Below are positions 38,929-51,261 of a stretch of 64,000 nt of DNA, in pieces; positions within the stretch are counted from its first letter, which is position 1, and every line of letters begins with the position of its first letter. This DNA is from Ulva prolifera. Its lineage: Eukaryota > Chlorophyta > Ulvophyceae > Ulvales > Ulvaceae. Location: positions 1,488,001 through 1,552,000 of the forward strand of contig CM041199.1 in NCBI GenBank assembly GCA_023078555.1. The letters run 5' to 3'. A program made the position numbers and the translations under genes. Under the pieces are notes generated by a model. That model had not been told where the DNA came from and did no database searches. It saw only the letters and a program-made list of their open reading frames with translations.

Positions 38929-39011
38929 CCATATAAGAAGATAGAGTCCATGAACCTGCTCATGCTCTATTTTTTACAGGTTCCTGAAAGGTGCAACAGC
39001 TGCCAGTCACG
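38929..39011. promoter_or_regulatory. short divergent intergenic region
   Basis: Only about 83 bases separate the proposed start codons of the EF-hand gene (minus) and the 371-aa gene (plus). If both starts are right, it must hold a shared promoter. A TTTTTTACAG stretch at 38970-38980 looks like a 3' splice site, so the plus gene may instead have an earlier non-coding exon. Confidence 0.3.
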
Positions 39012-41500
39012 ATGAAAGACGCAGCGTTCCTTCTGAATGCTATTTCAGAATCGGCAGCCACAGACTCTCGTGGCTTGGAGCTGATAATAGATAAGATAAT
39101 TCAGGTAGTGACTCCTTGACTGAGTGAGAACGTGATCTCTGTTGCTCATGGAGGCCTGCACAGGCGTGTGTTGCAAAGTGCCATATGCCATGGTAATGTT
39201 GCGCATCACAGCTGGCTCCCACAACAGTAGAGATGATGAAAGGGCGTTGCAACGAATTTATCAACGTTGGGGATGTCTGCAGGAGTTCCCTGGTTCTCAC
39301 AGTCAGCCTGTGAATGCTTCCGATGCAGAAGCCATCATCGACACGATAGTCAGCGCGAATTTGGCGTCGCTGAAACAAATCTCCGTGCCACGCAGTCGCA
39401 AAGGCTATGCAGTGCACGAATGTCGCAAGTGTCTTGGATCAGATGGCAAGTTGAATCCCAGGCGGCTGATTGTTCTTGCCCTGCTTCTGTGTCCGGGTGA
39501 ACCACATGTCAAGTATGAGAAGCTGCTGATGCTAGTACCACCTGCAGAAGAGGTGCGTTCTGGCATGATAGAATCTATCCTGACCGTTGCTTTGTTGCTC
39601 TGCCATGCAATTGCGCCTGCCCACGTATTCCCTCCCACACCCTGCACAAGAGGTGGCTGTGGAAACATGGTGCTCACTGAGTGTTTTCATCCATGAACAC
39701 ACCGCAGCAATTGCTCTATATACCCAGACGCGCTTCTGGCCTTATTGCCTCACACATCTTGTTGTCAGAGTCTGGCTCATACAATTGCAAGCGCTGCATA
39801 CAGTCAACCCAATTTCGTCTCTGGTCAGCAGCAACATGCAAGCAGTGTTTGCAGTACGCCTTTAAACATCCCTCGCTAGGCTCATAGAGCACATGATTGT
39901 GTGTGCCCAATGCACCTTACACTGCTTGCCCATCATCCGCTGTCATTTAGCGTGTTTGGGGCTTGCACCCAGGAATCATGCAGGTGGCTGGTTGTCTGGA
40001 CCTGCCATTTCGCTGCATACACCTGCTGAGATTCTGAGGGGCCGCCACTGCATGTATGCTGCACATCAGCTCTGAACATAGTAATTTGCCGCCCCGCAAC
40101 CAGTGTTGAATCGTAAACACCCTACGTGCAACATTCTTGTCTCTTGTTGTCGTGACCGCTTCAAGGTCAGCAGCACTAGTCCAACAAATCCTGGGTGCTA
40201 GGATCATTTCCGGGTCCATCAGTGGGACACGTCGAGATAGGTCCCGCTGTGATGTGAGCAATGCACCACACCAACTAGCATCGGCCACTGCCACCAGACC
40301 TGAACTCTGCTTCATTGGTATGCCCAACATTGGTGTGGTGCAAATAATTCAGACTGGGTGTTTGTATATGTGCTTCTGGAGCTTGGTGCTTCCATTGTGT
40401 TCGTCCAAAACAAGACATATGAACGCCGCCGTGTGCATTGTTGACCGGCGCCAATCATCTGGCGAGCATGCCTGGCTCAGGCGCCACCGATCATCACACG
40501 CGGAGAGTGTGGCACTGTTGGCTGCTGGCTGCTGCGCATGACAGCGACTGCAGGTGCATGTGCACACATGTACATGTAGTTTGTGCCCAGACAGCTTGTG
40601 GCGTTGCACTCGGCGCACATTGCTGCAGCCTGTATGGTGACCACGGCTTTGGTGCAGGTAGATCCATTGCCCATACCAGAAGCGGTGGCAGTACTGTCTA
40701 CAATCCGGCCGGATTTCTGTGCTGCGGCCAAAGGCGTCATATGCGTGAATGCTGTCTTTTCTGGGTACTCGGCACTCTTACCAACGCTGTTCCATGCGGA
40801 GCGCGAGAGATCGATGACTGCTCTGTTCGGAGGGCTGCTGGCCAATGCGGTATCCACAATTGGAAACAGTGCGTCATCTTGTATCTCACTGGCGAGCACA
40901 GGTATCTCGGATACTCTTCAAATTCTGGGACATGATAGCCATGTGGGCGTCCTCTCCTTCCGAATTAGCCATGCAATTATTCTGTTGCTGTGGTCGCGAT
41001 GGTCGCAAGCTTTGGGCTACTTCCTAGGCTGGCGTCATCATCTCCTGGCATGCCTGTCTGCCATGCCTGCCTTGATACAGCTGTCCACCCCGTTGTGACA
41101 TGCAGAAAAGCTTTCAGTGGAGACGATATCTATGATTGTTGCCGTGGCGCGAGATTCAATGCTTGAACTCGTGACGGCCACAGCCGCTCACCAGGAGGCG
41201 AGGCAAGGGGGCACCCCAGCTCAAAGGCCGCAAGGGACGATTGCTGAGCGGCAACTCTCTCAACACAGCTCCAATGGCAGAAACGTTGTTCGCATGCCCA
41301 GCTTCGCAGCATCTTTCGGCAGTGTAGACTTGCAACGAGAAGACAGTCAGGATACGTCCAACGGATGCGACAGCACGCTGTTGCAGGTCATGCAAAAGTA
41401 CACCCGTGATACTGCAGCGTTGAAATATCTGCTTGAAGTGCGCCCTCATCCATTCGATATAAAAGATGCTTTCGTGTTGCTTGTTCGCACACTGTTGTAA
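39012..41500 (+). CDS. unrecognised 371-residue protein, six exons
   Basis: Exons 39012-39104, 39307-39552, 39769-39823, 40171-40253, 40658-40901 and 41106-41500 have GT/AG edges and matching phases at all five joins, and end in TAA. The product begins MKDAAFLLNAISESAATDSR, then has AEAIIDTIVSANLASLKQI, KLNPRRLIVLALLLCPGEP and PIPEAVAVLSTIRPDFCAAA. It ends with a Gln/Ser-rich stretch and a helical tail (KYTRDTAALKYLLEVRPHP). It is mostly alpha-helical by look; the segment RRLIVLALLLC is hydrophobic but short for a membrane helix. I recognise no family. Third-position GC is moderate throughout. The minus strand is open in parts (40477-40899), so direction rests on the unbroken phase chain. Confidence 0.6.
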
Positions 41501-41817
41501 TGCGGTTGCCTGAGTCGGTGTCAGTCATGCAACCGCGGACGTGAATTCAGTAATCATGCATCAGCTCAACGAAGTGCACTGTTGTGAGGCACTGATACAT
41601 TTATTTGCACCGGTCATCAATCTGATGTCCTGCGGCAACCTTCATCAGACAAGTGACATGGATTGCCACGGGGCGTGTCCTATGTCTTCCTGGTGTGTGA
41701 GCTCGTCATAGGCGTCATCGACGTCGCGCTTACGGCTTCCAGAATGTCGATTGTTGGTTGTCGACGGGATATGATTGACTGCTAGTGTGTTATGTATTGT
41801 ATTGGCAATGTTTGAAG
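41501..41817. other. intergenic
   Basis: Short gap between two plus-strand genes. TGTAA overlaps the TAA stop of the gene on the left. No gene seen. Confidence 0.5.
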
Positions 41818-44800
41818 ATGTCCGATGTCTCGACAGCGTCCGAGTCAATATCGTCCAAAATAATCTGGAACGACAGGTCCATCATGTACAGCATGCACAA
41901 AGTACGTACATCCCTCTCTCTTGCAGGCTCGTCTTATAATTTATACAGCCGTTGTTGGGGTGAGGCCATGATTAATGCATCAGCCTACCGTTGGCGTCAA
42001 TGCAACACCTCGTGCCTAGCTTCCGTCAGGAGTGTTGAGAATCGTCAAGGCTTTACAATATAGCAGATTGTTTTGGCTTGCCGTTGACTGATCTGATTCT
42101 CTGGTCTGAGATCACAGCATAGCAAATGGGAAGGTACCATCTGCCATTGACCCGGTTGACACCTTCCCAGGATGGGAGAATCATCATTGAGCGCAGGCAG
42201 AATGCGTCAGGAAACTGCACTGTGTATGTCTAAGTCCATGCTCTTCCTATCCTGATGCGCAGTGGGTTGTGATTTCTAGTTTGATGCGTTGTGCTTGGTG
42301 TAGCTGATTTTTTTATGGGCCAAAGCATGCTGTTTCAGTGTCCAGCTGCGATCCACCTATCCTCAGTCCGCGGTACATCAGCTTTTGTTGCCCGTATCGC
42401 TATTGCATCATACGGGCATCGCCTTGCTCAGGTCGCAATGTGGATTGAGGACGTGTGGAATGTAACATGCTCAACCATCATCAACGTTGATTGTGTGCTG
42501 CAGCAAGCCGACACATCAGCTAAAGGCAGCCGTGGGAGCACAGACGATTTCCTCGACAGCTCCTCAAGAATATATTCTGCATCCAATAGCCAGAATTCAG
42601 GCATAGCAGTAGCGCATGCACCACTGCAGTCTGCAACCGTGCAAGACCGCGATCAGCCCCGGGGCATGCAACACGCAGCTGATGACTCAAGCAGCGTGCC
42701 GCACCACTACACCCCTCGGGATGCCTTGTCACCGAGCTACCCGCCCGAAGAGCCTGGCAGTGCCAATTCAGTAAACGCAGGGAACATGGTGCGGCTAGAA
42801 ACCCACTCTGCAGACACAGACCCATCCAGGACGGGTGCCACCGACATCGTCGCAGCTGTTCACATCGACAACGTGAATACTGCCAAAATTCGAGTGCAAC
42901 CTGCGGCGGCAGTGCCTAACGGTGACCGCCGCGGCCAGATCGATGCCTTCCGTGGCTCAGCCCTTGGCATCAGGCCACCTGATGCCGGTATTACGGAACC
43001 CGGAGCATCCGGGCCTGCAGTCGACAATGTCTCACGGTGCGTCTCAGCTACTTCAGTTTGCACCTCTGCGTCAGTCACGGCTTGTCACCAGGCACACTGA
43101 CGGCAGCTCTTGCGCTGCGCACACCCGACTTCAGCATCAGCAGTGTCATGGCAGACCCACAGGGTTTGCTATGCTGTTTGGCAGGTCCTTGGTGTCCCTC
43201 CGCAGACTGCGAAGAGGTAGTGTGGTGGCCGAGGGTGAGCTGCCTGCTGTGCAGCACCGCTTGGTGTCCCTGTCGCGTGCTTCCGCAATTCGTGTTGGCA
43301 TGCGGTGCAGGGCTGCTCGGCCGTTGGTTGCTGAAGGGGCAGCTGCGCTCGGCCTGCAGTCGGCGTCCACACCGGTGACGGCAGGCCACTTCGGCGGCCA
43401 CTTCCGTGGGCGCAGCCTTGGCGGAGGCGAGCCGAGCGGCCGCAGTGAGACTGCGTTTGCGGTGGACGGCCCACCGGGGCCACCCGGAGACTCATCCCGC
43501 CACCACAGCGGCGTGCAGTACACCGCCGTGCAGCACAGCTCAACTGTGCAAGGCACCCCGCTGCGCAGCTCGGACAGCGTGCCTGCCGCGCCGTCCGGGG
43601 CGGCCGGCCTCATGAGTGCCCCGTCAGGGGCGGGCTCGGCGGCCCTGTCGCAGGCCCCGAGCACGAGAAGGGACGTCTTTCAGATGAGTGCCGTGCCCCG
43701 TGTGCAGCAGGGCTCTCCGAAAGTTCATGTGCCGTACTCAACATCGCCGTCCGACCATGTGCACCTGGGAGACCACAAGTGCGGCCCTCTCTCGTAGGCG
43801 ATGAATCTCCATGCATGTCAAGCATGCATGTCACCATACCAGAGTCTATCTGTGTCTATTCTGCCCATGCCCCATACCCATGACGGGCGTGTGTCATGCT
43901 GGTGCAACTGCTTGCAGCCGCATGGCTCTGGCGATCTCTGGCACGCTTACTGCCTCCAGCCACCCGCTCAGCAACCCGGCCAGCTCCCCCCGGTCCGCGA
44001 TGCACCACGACGGCTTCTCGTCGGCGGCGCTGACCCCAGACGCGATGGCGGCGGTGCAGCTCGCTGCGACCAGCAGCGACGCATCGGCGCTGCACCGCAC
44101 GCTGCAGAAGCAGACTAGTCACGGCCACCCGTGGGGTGCCGCGCCGCTGCACACCGCGGCAGGGCCGATCGCGGGCGACATGTTTGCCGGGGCGGCGCGC
44201 TGGGAGCAGGCGTCGGCGCCGGGCAGCGACACCGGTGCCGTCGGCGGCACCCCGGCGTCGCACCAGCCGCCGCTAGCCGGTGCGGACGGCCTGCACGGGA
44301 CGATGCCGTTCGGGACCTTCCGGCGGGATGCATCTGGGGACGAGCTGAATGGGGTGTCGTTGCGAGCGGACGGGCAGGCAATCCACGTGCGGCTCCCTCA
44401 TGGACCCACCGTATGCTGTGCTTTACTGGACGTGGCTAGTGGTTCTGGCATATTTGCGTCCGTCCCTTGACTCGACAGTACCCGTTGACACATCATGGCA
44501 GATCTGCAATCGCATGGCGTCGGTCTGTATGGCTTGACCTCACAGTCTGAACTATTGTATGGACACCCACCGACTGGATTGCAATGGTGGCCGGTTGGGA
44601 CTTACATGCATGCACATCATGCATATATACTTGTGTGCAGGTGACGTCCTCTCCGGACGGTGATCAAGTGCTTCCCCTGGGAACACAGAGCACGCGACTG
44701 TCGCACCGTGTGCGCCGCATGGCCTCCCGCGTGCCGTTCGTTCGATCGCAGATCCGCCAGAAAGGTATGCTCCGGCGACACAGCCATGCCGTCCGACGCA

Positions 44801-47800
44801 GTGGCTCTCGTGTTCCTGCAGACGGTGTGAGAGTGCGGCATGAACTCCTCCGGTCCGTACGCCTGTCCATCAATTCCGCGGCTCAGTCACGTGTGCCTGA
44901 TGCTGTGCTGTGCGCTGTGCAGACGTGCCCGATGTGACCTTCTACAGCCACAGTGTGCTGCCATCTTCCGGTGACGGCCAGGCGCACCCCGCCCCGAGCC
45001 CCAGGAGGGGCCGCACAGTGCGGCTTGGGGGCAGCGGCTTGGACTCTGCGCAGAGCTCGCTGCGCATGGACGGCGGCGGCGGCGGCGGCACCGCACCGCT
45101 GCTCTCCCGCAGCCGCACCATGACCAAGAGCGCATCGTTCGCAGGCGGCAAGCTGCCAGTCGTCACGTCGAAGGCCATGGCAATGGCGACGGTTAACCGG
45201 CAGCTGATGGTGACCGCCCCGCAGGAGGGCCTTGGTGCGCCCCTCCAGCCTGCCCCTCCAGCCTGCCCCTCCAGCCTGCCCCTCCAGCGTTGGAACCCAG
45301 GGTCTTCCAGCCTGGACTTGTCAAAAGAGGCGAGGCCAGAGCCCGCAGGGCTGGCTAGGATGCTGTGCCTGAGACGTGGCGCTTCCGCTGTGTTGCCCTG
45401 CATCGTATGGCATTGGGCACCGCATGAATGTATGGCGTAATCACGGGGACGGAGTGTCTGTCGACTGCACGTGTGGCCTCCATGTAACCCCAGTTGGGTC
45501 TTCACAGTGGAAGCTGAAGCTGGGCAATGATGAAACTTATACGCAAAGTTTCTCAGCAGCATTACTGCGATGAAGACTCCATATTGGAGCTGTCTGAGCC
45601 CAGCTTATTTTCACCGCCTTGGCGACCGCCCGCACATCTGCAGCAACAACGCGGCCCAATTCTTTCTAGTCTGCTTTCTCGTCCCTACTTCGACCGAGGC
45701 TGCCCATCAGGGCTGCAGCCATACCCATAGGTATCTGGGCCCTGCGTCTCAACATTGGTGTCGGTGGTTGCGATGTGTTACACGCAAGGCGACAGACACC
45801 AGAGTGACGTGCAGGCGCAGGCTGCAAGTCGCTGTCGTCGATGGGCCAGACCATGCCGACACCCGCCGGCTCCGTGCTGCTGGAGCGGCTGCTGCAGGAC
45901 ACGCAGGACCAGGCGCACGGCAGGGGCCACCACGGCAGCCTCATGTCGCCTCGCGTGCAGACCCCTGCCGGCTCGGTCGCGGCGAGCGACATGAGCGCGC
46001 CGGCGGCGTTCACCTACGACGCCGGGGCCCCGCGCTCGCAGCACAGCAGCCCCCCGGGCGCGCACCCCTGGCGCTCCCGCGCAGCCCACAGCCCGTGGCC
46101 GAGCTTTGACGGCAGCGCGTCGGTTGCAGCGCGGGAGGCTGCGCTGTCACAGCCACTGCCGCACCCGCCGACGACGCACAACAGCCTCGATAATATCTTC
46201 TCGCCGCAGCCCGGGTCATCGCCGGCAGCTGGAAGTGCACCGCTGGTGCGCCCTGCGAAGCAGCCGCACGCATGCATGCCGCCTGTTGCAGACCGTGTCA
46301 TTGTTTGGCCGCTCCTGAGTGTTGAGGCAGACCAGACCGGGTGCACCAATGGAATTGCGTGACAAGCCTGCATGTTTCCAAGGGTTGTGCGCCTGATGGA
46401 AGCACGGTCTCTCATCAGGAGCTGCCGGCAATTGCGGAGCCTGGCGGCTGAGAGGCACTGCTCATGGTATATGTACATTGCAAAGGGCATGCTCGAGTTG
46501 CGGTGATGCCACTTGCCTCGCTGCCTTCAGTTTCTGCGGCACATGAGCCTGTGGCACATGCCTCGAACAACCAGAACGCCAACATGCGCCGGCCTGTGCA
46601 CACGAAGTCCGCCGCATTCGCGCCACAGTCTTGGCACGGCTGCCTTTGCCTCCTAAGAGCCTCTAGCTCTAGCAGAGGCTGGCACTCTCGCTTGATCTGA
46701 AGCCGAGACACCCTGGGCGCACTGGCGGCAACATGGCAGGTGCATCACATGGACCGCATCCGACCGGTCCGGCACCTGAGGGGTCACAGTTTGACACAGC
46801 TGACCCCTGGCATGCAGGACAGGGTAGAGCAGATCTACCACCACCGGAGGCGCAGCAGCGGGCGCATCCTGCCCGACGGCGCCGTGTCGGTGTCGGTGAA
46901 TGGAGGGATTGCTGCCCGGACGAAGAGCCCCGACGCAGCCCCCGACCAGGACCGCGCGGAGACCCCAGAGGACACCTTTGGTGCGGCCCCGCACCCTCAA
47001 GTAGACCTGTGCCTGCCACTAGATCTTGGGCCAGCTGCATTGTGTACTGGGAACCAATCATCCTGACGCATCATCCTACCTGATGGGGCATGACCGCACA
47101 TGCCCTGCGGCGACCGTTTCCTTCTGATCTATGGCGGATGGGCTGCACCGGCCCGCGGGTGGCACGAGGCTTTCACCGGGAAAGCACCTCACGATGGCGT
47201 CCGGTACATGCAGACGAGGCATCCATGGCGGCGAGGCGCAGCCCGACCCTCGGCCCGCACCGCCTGTCCGGCCACTTTGTCGCTTCCATGGAGGACATCG
47301 CCACGGCAATGCGCCGCTCCCGCACAGCCTCCTCCTCCAGCTCCCCCATGTCCAGCTCCCACCCGCCCCGCAACTCGGCATCCGCCCCGCCCACGGCGTT
47401 GCACTCGCAGAAGCGCGCAACCGAGCGCCTGCGCAGCAGCGACGGTACATCGTCCCCCCCGGCTGTCCCCTCCACGCCCGCTGCGGGGCACGGCTCCACC
47501 GGGGACGGCCACGCGGCGGCGGACCGCGTCCGTTCATCCCCCTCCACCCGCCCCTCCATTCATGCGTCCAACTTTTCGTTCGGGCGGAGCATGCAAGACC
47601 CTGCGGTGCTTGCCGCGGCGGACGCCGTGCTGTGGTTTCCGGAGGACACCCTCTCGTCTGTGGGCGCGGGGCGCACTGTGCGCTCCACGTCCTCCGGTGA
47701 TATACACGACTCGTCCAAGGGGATGTCTGTGACGCTCGCGCGGCGGATGGACCGCCACTTGTCGCGCTCCATGCCGGCGCGGCGCACCCTCCGCCACACG

Positions 47801-50487
47801 AGCGAGCCGCCGCCGCGCCGCACCGGCGCGGCCACAGGGCTCCCGGCGACGGCGCCGGGGCCGGCGCAGCCCGGGGACGACCTCTCGGTGCAGTGGGAGC
47901 GCATGGCCGCCACGAGCCGCTCACCGTCCGGGTCGCAGCTCGGCGACATGGGGGGCCACCGCTCCCCGCTGCGGTCTCGCACCGGCTCGCCGGAGTCTGC
48001 GCAGCTCACGGACACCTTCCTCCTGCCGCAGCCTCCTGCATCCGCCGCGCTCGCGCCACTCAGCGTGGCGTCGTCCTCCTTCTTCCAGGACACCTCGGGC
48101 GTGTCGTTCCGCACTGCCGCATCCGCCTCATCCTCGTTCTTCCAAACCCAGTCCCCGAGCGCCGACGGCGCCGCTGCCGCCGCTGCGGCGCCGTGGAGTC
48201 ACGCCGTCTCCTCCGCCGCACCCGCCGCGCACGTGTGGCAGTCGACCGAGTCCCACGGCAGCAGCGTGGCGTCGGTGGCCGTGCACGGAGCGGGACCGCA
48301 TGGACGCGCGGGGCAGCCGCCGCCGATCAGCACGGAGTCGTTTTTCGTGCCGCCGGGGCCGGTGATGTCGCCGCAGGAGGTCTCACCGGCGCCGCTGCGG
48401 CGGTCGTTCAGCGCGGCGCTGCGGGACGAGTTTGCGGCCGCGCACTCGCACGTGCATGGGGGCACGTACCCGCTGGCTCCCGCGTCACCGGCGCGGAGCG
48501 TTGTGACGGCCATGCTTGATGAAGAAACGGACGTGCGGGTGCAGCAGCTCTTGCAGGATATGCAGCTGCAGGTGAGTCCACTGCCTCACATTCCGTTCCT
48601 GCCCATGTTGCTCATTCTCATACTTGAGCTGATTTCAGCCTTGTGGGCCCACTTTTTGCGATCCCGGCTTGAACTGCCGCGGACAGGTCAACGTGAAACC
48701 TCCCCGATGCTTCGTTTCTCCGCCTGCATAGGATTGTGTAGCATGTACATGGTGTTCATGCATTGGAGTGCATGCACAGGGCCTATTGGTCCTGAGCGTG
48801 CGAACGACGGCAGGCATCGTGAGGCTAGCAGCCGCAATGGGGCTGCACTGCGCCATGATGCTCAAGTTCTGGCAAGCATGCAGGTGGACCTGGCTGCAAA
48901 CGCGACGGACAACGAGCTGCGGGTGCAAGCAGATCGCCACGCTGCCGCTAAGGCGGAGGTCGACCCCATCAAGGCCGTCACGTCAATGGCCGCCGTGCTC
49001 GGCGGGAAGTTCTTCCTCTTGCAGGTCCGTCCCACCCCTCTCTGCCGCCCACCGCACATCCGTCCCCTCTGCATGCAACGTGCCGAGTGGGACTGCTGTT
49101 CCTGAAGCATGATATTTGTCATTTGCTGCAGCCGCCAATGTCCATGCTCGCACGACAGTGCAAGCATGCATACATACACCGCTACTTCAGCACTACCACT
49201 TCCCCACGGCGCCGTATGAACAGGGCCACCAACGCAGCGCCGCCAGTGGCTGACAATCCAGTCAAGCCTCACGCGTACCCGCCGCCGCCGCGTGCGCGTG
49301 TGCGTGTGGGGCGCCCCTCCGCAGCCGCCCACGTGCAGCCACGTCATACCATTCAAACTGACCGAGCGCAGCCGTGTGTGCAGGGTGTGCGGCTCATTCT
49401 GTCGGTGTGCCTGCTCGTGAGCTCCGTGGCGGGCTTCTTTGCGCTGCTGCAGTACGCCAAGATCAACGTCGCGCTGTCCCTCACCATCGTCGTCGGCGTC
49501 AACGTCTGCCTCGCCGGAGTGCTCCTCCTGATCATCATCCTCAAGGCCCCGTCCCAGGTGCGCTCCCCCCTCTGCCCTCACTCCGCTTTGCGGGTCCGCT
49601 GCAGTAGCCGGCCTGCTCTGGCCTGTGCCCCTGTACTTTCCGCATCGTCGGCGCGCGGCGATGAGTATTTACTGCACGCTGCTGGACGTGCGGCGCATGC
49701 AGCCCTCGCCTGCTATCTGTGGGGTGTGCTGCTGTGAGCTGGCCTGTAGTACTGACAGCCGGTGGTGTTGAGGGTGTCGTGTGTGCTGCAGAGCGGTTTG
49801 GGTGACCTGCTGCGCCCGAGCGGCAATGGCGGTGGTGTGTCCTCTCTGCAAGCGGTGCTGCCGACGTTCCACCCTGTCATCAAGGACGCTTTCCACTCCA
49901 TCGTGAAGCAGAGCCAGGAGGCCAGTGGCGGCGCAGGGGGCCAGGGCGGCGGCGACGGCGGCGGCACCGGTGGTGGCGGCGACGGCGGCGGGGCAGGCAC
50001 CCGCACCACGCGCGGCACGCGCGGCCAGGCGCCGGCCACGAATGCGGCGCGCGTGCCGCGCCGCGCGTCGGTTACGCCGCGCGGCATGCCGCTGCCGACG
50101 ATCGACCCGAGCGCAGTGCAGCGTGCGGCGAGCCCGCCAGACGCGGCGCCGACCGGGGCGGCACGGCAGCAGCTGGCGCGTGGGTCTGCGGCTGGTCCAG
50201 GGGAGCGGCCAGGGGGCGTGCTGACGCGGGTAGTCGACACCGGCACGGCGATCATGAATCGCCTGCCGCCGAAGCATCGGGAGTCACAGGTCGGACGTAT
50301 CGCGCGGGGGCTGCTGATGGAGCTGCGCGACCACTCGCAGCAGAGCGCCGGAGGCCAGACGCCGGACAGCGGGGCGGTTGCGGAGGGGGGGCGGATGCGG
50401 GACGAGAGCGGCAGCTCGCGGCACGCCCGCTCCTTCGCGGGCCCGGCACCGGAGATCCGGGAGATGCCGACGTATGAGTGGTCGTGA
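41818..50487 (+). CDS. giant Ser-rich protein with C-terminal membrane hairpin
   Basis: Twelve exons: 41818-41901, 42504-43028, 43144-43778, 43918-44410, 44641-44764, 44923-45234, 45815-46245, 46740-46980, 47214-48571, 48884-49024, 49384-49557 and 49792-50487. All eleven joins keep phase, giving 1,737 residues. The start MSDVSTASESISSKIIWNDR follows no earlier in-phase exon. Residues 29-1400 are rich in Ser, Ala, Pro, Gly and Arg with many Arg-x-x-Ser and Ser-Pro sites (RSRTMTKSASF, RRSFSAAL), so probably disordered and phosphorylated. PTPAGSV occurs twice (in the 45815 exon). Near the end, a charged helix leads into two hydrophobic segments (about 1452-1472 and 1478-1502) separated by QYAKIN, a likely membrane hairpin, then a Gly/Ala-rich tail ending EIREMPTYEWS. 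No family is recognised. GC rises markedly after exon 2. Confidence 0.7.
45238..45285. repeat. short tandem repeat, unit about 13 bases
   Basis: CCCCTCCAGCCTG recurs about four times just after the 5' splice site at 45235, in an intron of the giant gene. Confidence 0.75.
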
Positions 50488-51261
50488 GACCCCCGGCTGT
50501 GGCAGGGGCATTGCTGTGGGACAACTCAGTGGCGTGGGGGGCCTTTAGGGTTGGACGTGCCTGGTTAGACTGGAGTACGGGGCCGCAGGGGTCCCAGCAG
50601 TGATCGATGCGTTGTAGAGGACGCCACTATCACTGTCGTGGACGTGTGGTGAATGGGGGCTGGGCTATGCGGTAGCCGTGGCGCATGACGGTGCTGACTG
50701 GTGTGGTGTTGACTGGCGGAAGGGGGTTGGCCGAATGACGGACGTCCTGGATGACTGATGTTGCCTGCACATGCTTCGTTGAGGATGTTGTGCATTACTC
50801 CTTTGAGATGCTTGATGGTAGGCCTGGGATTTTTCTGCAGTTTCTGGCCAAGCGAGGGTTGTAGGCGCTAGGAGCATATGCCTGTGTGGGCTGTAATATC
50901 TGTCCAGGCGCGCAGGTCTGCAGTGTGTGATAAGCGGAGTTCGATCAGGACTGTAGCGCTTTTGCGTACCTGGCTTCGCGCATACACAGGAACGTGCCTC
51001 GGAATTTACGTTTACGCGTGCCTGTGCTACAAACGGCCGCTAGCTCAACAATCGCGTGGCACTGGCTAGCTATAGGCCGTGCGAGGGCACTCACGTACTG
51101 ACAAACTACGATTCACTGCCGGGCGTTCTGTACAGTTTACAATGCGATACATGCGACTGTAGCACTCTTGCGACAAAGGAATTGTGTCTTGCTGTTTGTG
51201 AACATAACCGAGAGGGTATGTGACTGAAGCTGGCTGGACACAGCGGCCAAGTGGGCTCGTC
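50488..51261. other. intergenic, giant gene to Pelota
   Basis: No gene seen. TGTAA occurs at about 50891-50895, some 400 bases after the stop, which is far for a poly(A) signal. Confidence 0.5.

Noticed and set aside
47560..48114. minus-strand frames over the 47214-48571 exon
   Set aside because: Shadows of the giant gene, whose exon has correct phase at both ends.
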